Below, piece after piece: positions 1 through 5,455 of a DNA stretch of 5,584 bases; the stretch's first letter is position 1; each line of letters begins with the position of its first letter. Source of the DNA: JBBRLG01 sp038231495 (GTDB taxonomy: Bacteria; Planctomycetota; Planctomycetia; Gemmatales; Gemmataceae). The notes under the pieces are model-generated. The model worked only from the letters and a program-made list of their open reading frames with translations. It was not told the origin of the DNA and searched no databases. The position numbers and the translations under genes were made by a program. The stretch covers positions 1 to 5,584 of the forward strand of contig JBBRLG010000492.1 of assembly GCA_038231495.1 (NCBI GenBank), read 5' to 3'.

Positions 1-17
1 GCCAAAGCGCAACAATC

Positions 18-88
18 TTGGCAAGGGTGGGATTTTGGCACGCAGCGACCGTCAGGAACAGGCAGCGGCGCTCATAGACCCTTGCCAA
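18..88. repeat. 71-bp segment bounded by 11-bp inverted repeats (MITE-like candidate)
   Basis: TTGGCAAGGGT at 18-28 is matched exactly by its reverse complement ACCCTTGCCAA at 78-88. Pairing stops on both sides of each arm, so the arms are exactly 11 bp. There is no obvious target-site duplication. A 10-base copy (117-126) and a one-mismatch copy (131-141) lie in direct orientation just downstream. It could be a miniature repeat element or simply a short word common in this genome's intergenic DNA. Genome-wide copy number is unknown. Confidence 0.35.
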
Positions 89-150
89 AGGCAGGGCAAA
101 GAGTGGCGCGGGTGGGTGGCAAGGGTCCACTTGGCGAGGGTCCCTTTATC

Positions 151-179
151 CTCGTTCCCAAGCTCCGCTTGGGAACGAG
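151..179. repeat. strong intergenic palindrome (REP-like hairpin)
   Basis: CTCGTTCCCAAGC (151-163) and GCTTGGGAACGAG (167-179) form a perfect 13-bp stem around a 3-base TCC loop. No U-run follows on either strand, so it is not a standard intrinsic terminator. Palindromes with a GTTCCCAAGC core are, to my knowledge, dispersed in many copies in several bacterial groups, where they are often mistranslated into predicted proteins. The symmetry is seen directly; the assignment to a dispersed family is from memory. Confidence 0.75.
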
Positions 180-340
180 AAAAGGGCGGACGGAAGACCG
201 GCGGCTTTCCAGGGACGGCTTTCCCGTGTCCGCCCACGCCGCCGTTTCCGCATACCTGATTAACCCAGCCGCTTGCGTCCTTGCGTACCGCGCTGCTACA
301 GTAACCCCGCTTCCGCTATTGTCCGCGGCGGTTTTTCCCC

Positions 341-344
341 GGAG
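341..344 (+). promoter_or_regulatory. ribosome binding site of vgrG
   Basis: GGAG lies 7 bases before the ATG at 352. It is the reason for choosing that start over the in-frame TTG at 82, which would add 90 residues with no family counterpart and translate the intergenic palindrome. Confidence 0.7.
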
Positions 345-351
345 CCTGGCG

Positions 352-2685
352 ATGCCGACTTATACCGCGACCAACCGGCCCCTGGGCGTCACCACGCCGC
401 TCGGTCCCGACGCCCTGCTGCTCGTCGGGTTGTCCGGCAAAGAAAGCCTGTCCAGCCTGTACCAATACGACCTCGACCTCGTCGCCGAGCGCGACACGGA
501 CGTTCCCTTTGAAAACCTCCTCGGCCAGCCCATCGGCGTTCGCCTCGCCATGCCCAAGGGGAGCCGCTACTTCCACGGCATCTGCATCGGCGCCCGGCAA
601 GGCGGCAGCGACGAGACTTTCACCGACTACCGGCTGGAAATCGTGCCCAATTTCTGGCTCTGGACGAAACGCCAGCAGAGCCGCATCTTTCAGCACCTGA
701 GTGTGCCCGACATCCTCAAGATTGTGCTCAAGGGGCTGGACGTGTCGTTCGAGCAGCAAGGGACGTTCCTGCCGCGCGACTACTGCGTGCAGTACCGCGA
801 AAGCGATTTCGCCTTCGCCAGCCGGCTGATGGAAGAGGAAGGCATTTATTACTTCTTCACGCACACCGAAAAGGGCCACCAGCTCGTGCTGGCCAACACG
901 GCCAAGAGCCACCCCGACCTGCCCGACAGCAGCACGCTCATTTATAAGAGCATCCACGACCGCATCGAAGACGACGAGGAGGTCGTCCGCGAATGGGCCA
1001 AGCGCCAGGAGCTGACGTCGGGCAAGGTGACGCTGTGGGACCACAGCTTCGAGTTGCCACACAAGCACCTCGAAGCGCAAAAGGGCATTGAGGCCGGCGT
1101 GCAGGTCGGGCAGGCGAACCACAAGCTGGCGGTGGGCAACAACGACCGGCTGGAGATTTACGACTACCCCGGTGCCTACGCCCAGCGGTTTAGCGGCACC
1201 GACCCCGGCGGCGGCGATCGGCCCGGCGACTTGCCGAACATCTTCGAGGACAACACCCGCACCGTCGCCATCCGCATGCAGCAGGAGACGCTGCGGAGCA
1301 TCCTCATCGACGCCGCCAGCAACTGCGCGCAGGTCATCGCCGGCCACAAATTCACGCTCGCCCAGTCGGTCGGCAACGAGCTGACGCGGTTCGCGCGGGC
1401 CGACGGCCGTTACGTCGTCACGGCGGTGACGCACAACGCGCGGGTGAGCAGCAGCTACCGCAGCGGCGACTGGGGTGCCACGCAGTACAGCAATACCTTT
1501 CAGTGCATCCCGTACGCCTTGCCGTACCGGCCGCCGCAGACGACGCCGAAACCCGTCGTGCCGGGTTCGCAGACCGCCGTCGTCGTCGGCCCGACGGGCG
1601 AGGAGATATTCACGGACAAGTACAGCCGGGTGAAGGTGCAGTTTCATTGGGACCGCGCGGGCAAGCACAACGCCGACAGCTCGTGCTGGGTGCGGGTCGC
1701 CACGCACTGGGCCGGCAAGCAGTGGGGCATCATCCACATCCCGCGCATCGGCCAGGAAGTCGTCGTGGATTTCCTGGAAGGCGACCCGGACCGGCCGATC
1801 ATCGTCGGCAGCGTTTACAACGCCGAGACGATGCCGCCGTACGCCCTGCCCGGCAGCAAGACGCAGAGCGGCATCAAGACCCGTAGCAGCCTGGGCGGCG
1901 ACGGGGAGGCTTTCAACGAGATTTGTTTCGAGGACAAGAAAGGCTCGGAATTACTCTCGATCCGCGCCGAGAAGGACCAGACAATCGCGGTCGAAAACGA
2001 CGAGTCGCACTGGGTCGGCAACGACCGCCTGAAGACAATCGATCGCGACGAAACGACCCTGGTCCACCACGACCGCACCGAGACGGTGGACAATAACGAA
2101 AAGATAACCATCGGCGTCAACCGCACGGAAAAGGTGGGGGCGAACGAAGACATCACGATCGGGGTCAACCGCACCGAGAAGGTGGGAGCCAACGAGACGA
2201 TCTCCATCGGCGCCAACCGGGTCGAGACGGTGGCAATTGCCGAGGCGATCACGGTCGGAGCGGCCCAGGCCATCACGGTCGGGGCGGCGCGGGCCGTGAC
2301 GGTCGGCGCGGTGCAGACGATCACGGTGGGCGCGGCCCAAATTATCACCGTCGGCGGTCCGGAAGTGGAGAACTACGGCAGCACGCACAGCCAGACGGTG
2401 TCGAGCAGTCAAACGGTCAGCGTCGGCGCGGACGGCACTTACAGCATCGCCGCCAACCGGGCCACGAAGGTCGGCAAAGACGACGCGCTGAACGTGGCCA
2501 AGAAGTTGTCCATCACGGCGGGCGAGGAGATCACTCTCACGACCGGGGACGCCAGTATCGTGATGAATAAGAACGGTGACATCACGATCAAGGGGAAAAA
2601 CATCACGGTCGAGGGGTCGGGCGAGATGATACACAAGGCGGACAAGAAAATTACGATGAAGGGCCAGAAGATTTTGCAGAACTGA
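352..2685 (+). CDS. vgrG: type VI secretion system spike protein VgrG (TssI)
   Basis: This 777-aa protein is the spike that trimerises at the tip of the T6SS tube and is fired out of the cell. Residues about 10-390 form the gp27-like base, including the family stretch RDYCVQYRESDF near 142-153 followed by RLMEEEGIYYFF. Residues about 405-492 are the gp5-like OB domain, with DKYSRVKVQFHWDR (422-434 area), WVRVATHWAGKQWG and EGDPDRPIIVGSVYN (476-490). From about 537 to 752 the chain is an 8-residue repeat with V or I third and mostly G fourth, expected to form the trimeric beta-helix needle. The protein ends in GQKILQN with no extra domain, so it is not an 'evolved' VgrG carrying its own toxin; cargo must bind elsewhere. 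No signal peptide or membrane segment is visible. It leads a tightly spaced operon with DUF6484, DUF2169 and ketosynthase-like genes. Family assignment is secure; the T6SS rather than another contractile system is inferred from the neighbours. Confidence 0.96.
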   Translation: MPTYTATNRPLGVTTPLGPDALLLVGLSGKESLSSLYQYDLDLVAERDTDVPFENLLGQPIGVRLAMPKGSRYFHGICIGARQGGSDETFTDYRLEIVPNFWLWTKRQQSRIFQHLSVPDILKIVLKGLDVSFEQQGTFLPRDYCVQYRESDFAFASRLMEEEGIYYFFTHTEKGHQLVLANTAKSHPDLPDSSTLIYKSIHDRIEDDEEVVREWAKRQELTSGKVTLWDHSFELPHKHLEAQKGIEAGVQVGQANHKLAVGNNDRLEIYDYPGAYAQRFSGTDPGGGDRPGDLPNIFEDNTRTVAIRMQQETLRSILIDAASNCAQVIAGHKFTLAQSVGNELTRFARADGRYVVTAVTHNARVSSSYRSGDWGATQYSNTFQCIPYALPYRPPQTTPKPVVPGSQTAVVVGPTGEEIFTDKYSRVKVQFHWDRAGKHNADSSCWVRVATHWAGKQWGIIHIPRIGQEVVVDFLEGDPDRPIIVGSVYNAETMPPYALPGSKTQSGIKTRSSLGGDGEAFNEICFEDKKGSELLSIRAEKDQTIAVENDESHWVGNDRLKTIDRDETTLVHHDRTETVDNNEKITIGVNRTEKVGANEDITIGVNRTEKVGANETISIGANRVETVAIAEAITVGAAQAITVGAARAVTVGAVQTITVGAAQIITVGGPEVENYGSTHSQTVSSSQTVSVGADGTYSIAANRATKVGKDDALNVAKKLSITAGEEITLTTGDASIVMNKNGDITIKGKNITVEGSGEMIHKADKKITMKGQKILQN
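2104..2247 (+). repeat. three 48-bp (16-residue) repeats within vgrG
   Basis: Residues 585-600, 601-616 and 617-632 are successive 16-residue units of the form ITIGVNRT-EKVGANEx; the third has drifted to ISIGANRV-ETVAIAEA. The first two units differ at many third codon positions but in only one residue (last position, D versus T). Each unit is two octads of the needle repeat, so this is a coding, structural repeat rather than a mobile one. Confidence 0.85.
2248..2358 (+). repeat. 24-bp (8-residue) tandem repeats within vgrG
   Basis: Residues 633-669 are four full octads and a partial one: ITVGAAQA, ITVGAARA, VTVGAVQT, ITVGAAQI, ITVGG. The first two DNA units differ at only 3 of 24 positions, closer than the 48-bp repeats just upstream, which suggests more recent expansion. 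The octads continue the register of the flanking needle but are rich in alanine and lack the N-R/D-R residues seen in the preceding units. Confidence 0.85.
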
Positions 2686-2704
2686 CGCCGCTTGCGACTT
2701 TGCG

Positions 2705-2709
2705 AGGAG
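2705..2709 (+). promoter_or_regulatory. ribosome binding site of the DUF6484 gene
   Basis: AGGAG sits 9 bases before the ATG at 2719. This favours 2719 over the in-frame TTG at 2692, which would place the ribosome binding site inside the coding region. Confidence 0.7.
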
Positions 2710-2718
2710 ACCCGTCCA

Positions 2719-3264
2719 ATGGAACTTGAAACACGGGGAGCTGGCCCCGGCGGTGCGTCTGTCCTTACCACAGAAACGCCCGCCGATCCGGTCGATACCC
2801 TTCTAGCCGAAACGTCCCGCATGTCCCAGCCGCCGGCCCTGTCCGGTGGGGTCAAGCTGGGCACGGTCGTCGGTTGGGACGACGCCGGCCGGCCCCTGGT
2901 CGCCTTCGCGGACAACCCGACGGACGAACCCCTGGCCGCGCTCGCGACCGTGGCTGTCGGCGCGGAAGACGTGGGCCGCGAGGCCGCGCTGCTGTTCGTC
3001 GGCGGCGACCCGACGCGACCGCTGATCGTCGGCCTGTTGCAACCGCCCGCCGCCCGGACGCCGGTGGCGGCCGCGGTCGGCGTCGAGGCGCGCGTCGATG
3101 GCGAACGCATCGAGTTTAACGCGGAGCGCGAGATCGTGTTCCGCTGCGGCAAGTCGAGCATTACGCTGACACGCGCCGGCAAAGTTTTGATCGAGGGGGC
3201 GTACCTGTTGAGTCGGTCCACGGGCGTGAACCGCATCAAGGGCGGGGCCGTGCAGCTGAACTGA
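2719..3264 (+). CDS. DUF6484 domain-containing protein, VgrG-associated
   Basis: A 181-aa protein of unknown molecular function, with no signal peptide or membrane segment. Residues 1-45 are a Pro/Gly/Thr-rich, probably disordered leader. Residues about 47-109 match my recollection of DUF6484: KLGTVVGWDDAGRPLV, then VGREAALLF and GGDPTRPLIVGLLQP. The last motif parallels VgrG's EGDPDRPIIVGSVYN at the end of its OB domain. Residues about 128-181 are short alternating beta segments (IEFNAEREIVFRCG, SSITLTRAGKVLIEG, then SRSTGVNRIKGGAVQLN) that resemble the closing turns of a VgrG needle. It starts 33 bases after vgrG and stops 8 bases before the DUF2169 gene, so it is probably co-expressed with both. 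I infer a spike accessory or adaptor that stacks on or caps VgrG; an enzyme role is not suggested by anything visible. The family call is fairly firm, the role is not. Confidence 0.85.
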   Translation: MELETRGAGPGGASVLTTETPADPVDTLLAETSRMSQPPALSGGVKLGTVVGWDDAGRPLVAFADNPTDEPLAALATVAVGAEDVGREAALLFVGGDPTRPLIVGLLQPPAARTPVAAAVGVEARVDGERIEFNAEREIVFRCGKSSITLTRAGKVLIEGAYLLSRSTGVNRIKGGAVQLN

Positions 3265-3272
3265 CGTTTTCC

Positions 3273-4403
3273 ATGAACCTCGTCAACCCGACGAAACTCC
3301 TGGCCGCTTACACGACGAGTCTCGCCCCCGACGGGCGCGAGTCGGTCGTCGTCGTCGTTAAAGGGACTTACACGATCCCCGACCGCGAAGACCAGCCGCC
3401 GCGCCTCGCCGACGAACAGGTGCCGCCGGTGATGGCCGACGTGTTCACCGGCGAGCCGGGCTTTTCGGCGCCCCTCTACGAGATCGACTTCGCCGCGCGC
3501 AAACCGCGCTGCGACGTGCTGCTCAACGGCAGCGCCCACGCGCCGGGCGGCAAGCCGGTGGATCGCGTCAAGGTTTCGCTGGAAGTCGGGACGGTGAGCA
3601 AGTCGTTCAACGTCGTCGGCAACCGGGTTTACAAGGCGGGGGCGCTGTACCTTGCCGTGAGTGAGGTTGTGCCATTTACCGTGATGCCGATCTCGTACAA
3701 CAACGCCTTCGGCGGCGTCGATCGGTCGAACCCGGACCCGGCCAAGCACCAATGGTTTCTGACCAACCATGCCGGCGTCGGCTTCCATGCGGCGACCTCC
3801 GCGAAGGCTCTGAACGACAAGCCGCTGCCGAACACTGAAGAGATGGGTGCCTCGATCACCAAATCCACCGGGAAACCCAAGCCGATGGCGTTCGGTCCGG
3901 TGGGGCGCTCGTGGCAGCCGCGGCTCAAATGGGCCGGGACCTACGACAAGAAGTGGTTGGACGAGAAATTCCCCTTCCTGCCGGACAATTTCGACGACCG
4001 TTACTTCCAGGCCGCGCCAGACGATCAGCAGATGCCATACCCGCGTGGCGGCGAGGAAGTCGTGTTGACGAACCTGACACCCAAAGGTCGCACGGCGTTC
4101 AAGTTGCCTTCCTCCCTGGCCCTGCCGGTGCTGTTCCTGCGGAAGAACGGCGCGCATGAGGAGAAGCAGGCCGTCGTGGACACCATCGTCATCGAACCGG
4201 ACAAGAAGCGTTTCATGCTCGTTTGGCGCGCCAGCCTGGCGCTGCGGCGCAACGCCTTTGAAATCCGCGAAATGATCGTCAACACGCGCCTCAAGCGCTG
4301 GCAGCGGTCGCAGCGGTTCACCGGCAAAAGGCGGTTTCGTTCGCTGGCCGAGCTGGCAGCCTGGAACCGCCAAACGGCCCAGGCCGAGGGAGTGAAGGGT
4401 TAA
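3273..4403 (+). CDS. DUF2169 domain-containing protein, probable T6SS cargo-loading adaptor
   Basis: A 376-aa protein matching the full length of DUF2169. Visible family landmarks in order are: VVVVVKGTYTI (25-35), DFAARKPRCDVLLNGSAHAPGG (72-93 area), YNNAFGGVDRSNP (142-154), FGPVGRSWQPRLKWAGTYDKKW (207-228 area), LPDNFDDRYFQAAPDDQQ (236-253) and RGGEEVVLTNLTPKG (258-272). DUF2169 proteins occur next to vgrG, PAAR/DUF4150 and effector genes and are proposed to help attach cargo to the spike; their biochemistry is little known. The C-terminus is strongly basic: 9 of the 18 residues at 339-356 are Arg or Lys, followed by an LAELAAWN segment. It begins only 8 bases after the DUF6484 stop, with no clear ribosome binding site, so translation is probably coupled to that gene. 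No signal peptide or membrane segment is seen, consistent with a cytoplasmic role. Family call firm; adaptor role from context. Confidence 0.9.
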   Translation: MNLVNPTKLLAAYTTSLAPDGRESVVVVVKGTYTIPDREDQPPRLADEQVPPVMADVFTGEPGFSAPLYEIDFAARKPRCDVLLNGSAHAPGGKPVDRVKVSLEVGTVSKSFNVVGNRVYKAGALYLAVSEVVPFTVMPISYNNAFGGVDRSNPDPAKHQWFLTNHAGVGFHAATSAKALNDKPLPNTEEMGASITKSTGKPKPMAFGPVGRSWQPRLKWAGTYDKKWLDEKFPFLPDNFDDRYFQAAPDDQQMPYPRGGEEVVLTNLTPKGRTAFKLPSSLALPVLFLRKNGAHEEKQAVVDTIVIEPDKKRFMLVWRASLALRRNAFEIREMIVNTRLKRWQRSQRFTGKRRFRSLAELAAWNRQTAQAEGVKG

Positions 4404-4417
4404 TCCCCGGCACCCGC

Positions 4418-5455
4418 ATGTTCATCGCCGCCACGGGTATGATTTGTTCGGTCGGCCTCAGCGCGGCGGCGGCCTGCGCCGCCATGCGGGCCAACGTCGC
4501 GGGCTTCGCGGAGTTGCCCTACCTCGACAACGACGGCAGACCGATCATTGGCGCAGCGGTGCGTGAGCTGGACCCCGACCTGAAGCGCGGTCCGCGGCTC
4601 CTGGCAATGCTCGCGTTGGCGTTGACGGACTGCCTGGGCAAACGGCCGGGCCAGACATGGGATCGCATTCCCTTGCTGTTGGGCTTGTCGGAGCCGGGGC
4701 GTCCGGGAGGCGTCGCCGAAGCCGACGCGCCGTTGCTGAAACAGCTTCAGGACAGCCTGAAGACGCGGTTTCATCCCACTCTGTCCAGGACGATCCGGCA
4801 GGGGCACGTCGCCGGCTTTGAGGGCTTGCGGCTCGCGCGCGACTTGCTGCGCGGCGGCACGGTCGGGGCGTGTCTGGTCGCGGGGGTCGATTCGTACGTG
4901 AACGCGCGTTCGCTACTCTGGTTGGACAAGGAAATCCGCCTGAAGACGGAGGAGAATTCCAACGGCGTCATTCCCGGTGAAGCGGCCGCGGTGGTGCTGG
5001 TGCAGCATGCGGCCCCCCCCGCCTCGGCCGTGTCGGTCGAGGTGCTAGGGCTGGGGTTCGCCAAGGAAAAAGCCACCGTCCTGGCAGACGAGCCGCTGAT
5101 CGGCCTCGGTCTGACGGCGGCAGTGCGGGCAGCACTGGCGGAAGCAAAGGTAGCGCTGCACGAACTCGACTTTCGCCTCTCGGACGTGACCGGCGAAAGC
5201 TACGGGTTCAAGGAGCAAGTGTTGATGATCGCGCGGCTGATGCGCGCCAGTCGAGAGACTTTTCCACTCTGGCATTGCGGCGATTCGATCGGCGACACCG
5301 GGGCGGCCGCGGGCGTTTGCGCACTGGTCCGGGCGTTCGAGGCGTTTGCCAAGGGCTACGCGCCCGGCGAGCGGGCGCTCGGTTGTTGTAGTTCCGTGCC
5401 GGGAGAGCGCGCGGCCGTCGTGTTGCAGCGGCGCAAACCCGGTGAACGCAGATAA
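4418..5455 (+). CDS. beta-ketoacyl-synthase-like (thiolase fold) protein, probably non-catalytic
   Basis: A 345-aa protein, shorter than the roughly 410 residues of FabF-type synthases. Thiolase-fold landmarks are kept in order: the N-terminal strand FIAATGMICSVG (2-13), a helix and strand GFEGLRLARDLLRGG then CLVAGVDSYVN (133-162), NGVIPGEAAAVVLV (182-195), a second-half segment DVTGESYGFKE (256-266), SIGDTGAAAGV (290-300) and a final strand ending AAVVLQR. In a by-eye comparison with FabF the active-site Cys falls at His130, the first His at Thr258 and the second at Asp293, and the GFGG gate loop reads SSVPGER. It therefore probably does not condense acyl chains. Such proteins recur beside DUF2169 and vgrG genes; their role is unknown, perhaps binding or presenting cargo. 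It begins 14 bases after the DUF2169 stop without a clear ribosome binding site. The hydrophobic N-terminus is the first fold strand, not a signal peptide. The residue pairing needs a proper alignment. Confidence 0.85.
   Translation: MFIAATGMICSVGLSAAAACAAMRANVAGFAELPYLDNDGRPIIGAAVRELDPDLKRGPRLLAMLALALTDCLGKRPGQTWDRIPLLLGLSEPGRPGGVAEADAPLLKQLQDSLKTRFHPTLSRTIRQGHVAGFEGLRLARDLLRGGTVGACLVAGVDSYVNARSLLWLDKEIRLKTEENSNGVIPGEAAAVVLVQHAAPPASAVSVEVLGLGFAKEKATVLADEPLIGLGLTAAVRAALAEAKVALHELDFRLSDVTGESYGFKEQVLMIARLMRASRETFPLWHCGDSIGDTGAAAGVCALVRAFEAFAKGYAPGERALGCCSSVPGERAAVVLQRRKPGERR
5013..5020 (+). repeat. C8 homopolymer tract inside the ketosynthase-like gene
   Basis: Eight consecutive C bases encode part of an Ala-Ala-Pro-Pro linker (residues 199-201 of the protein) between the two halves of the thiolase-like fold. 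The reading frame is intact across it as given. A one-base slip would truncate the protein in its middle. Confidence 0.8.

Larger units (their letters stand above)
1..351. other. intergenic/upstream region of vgrG, no convincing gene
   Basis: No coding region here is supported. The vgrG frame stays open back to a TTG at 82, but that stretch encodes the 151-179 palindrome and has no family resemblance, while a clear ribosome binding site precedes the ATG at 352. The region instead holds short repeats. TTGGCAAGGGT occurs at 18-28, inverted at 78-88, as a 10-base copy at 117-126 and with one mismatch at 131-141. A strong palindrome lies at 151-179. GGGCGGAC (184-191) pairs with GTCCGCCC (228-235), and CGGCTTTCC occurs twice (202-210, 216-224). 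I could not identify a convincing promoter, although one is expected here if vgrG begins the operon. Confidence 0.6.

Noticed and set aside
36..50. Possible sigma-54 promoter (TGGCACG at 36-42)
   Set aside because: The -12 element is missing: CC is present where GC of TTGC is required, and the site is about 300 bases from vgrG.
151..190. Intrinsic terminator at the 151-179 hairpin
   Set aside because: No T-run follows the stem on either strand.
273..302. Possible sigma-70 promoter: TTGCGT (273-278) and TACAGT (297-302) with an 18-base spacer
   Set aside because: Only 3 of 6 and 4 of 6 consensus matches, in DNA where similar pairs are easy to find; too weak to list as a feature.
82..351. N-terminal extension of VgrG from the TTG at 82
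   Set aside because: It would translate the intergenic palindrome and adds residues not found in VgrG proteins. GGAG before the ATG at 352, and a normal VgrG N-terminus there, decide the start.
316..1737. A 473-codon open frame on the minus strand opposite vgrG
   Set aside because: Its translation is Val/Ala/Arg-rich without recognisable motifs, and it lies opposite a confidently assigned VgrG.
2104..2358. CRISPR-like or mobile tandem repeat
   Set aside because: The 48- and 24-bp units have no spacers, stay in frame and encode the expected VgrG needle octads.
2439..4373. A 644-codon open frame on the minus strand spanning three plus-strand genes
   Set aside because: It crosses gene boundaries, its product is low-complexity with no family resemblance, and long antisense frames are expected in GC-rich coding DNA. 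The plus-strand genes all have clear family matches.
4418..4490. Signal peptide at the hydrophobic N-terminus of the ketosynthase-like protein
   Set aside because: The segment matches the first beta strand and helix of ketosynthases (ItGmG...G pattern) and lacks a basic start and cleavage motif.
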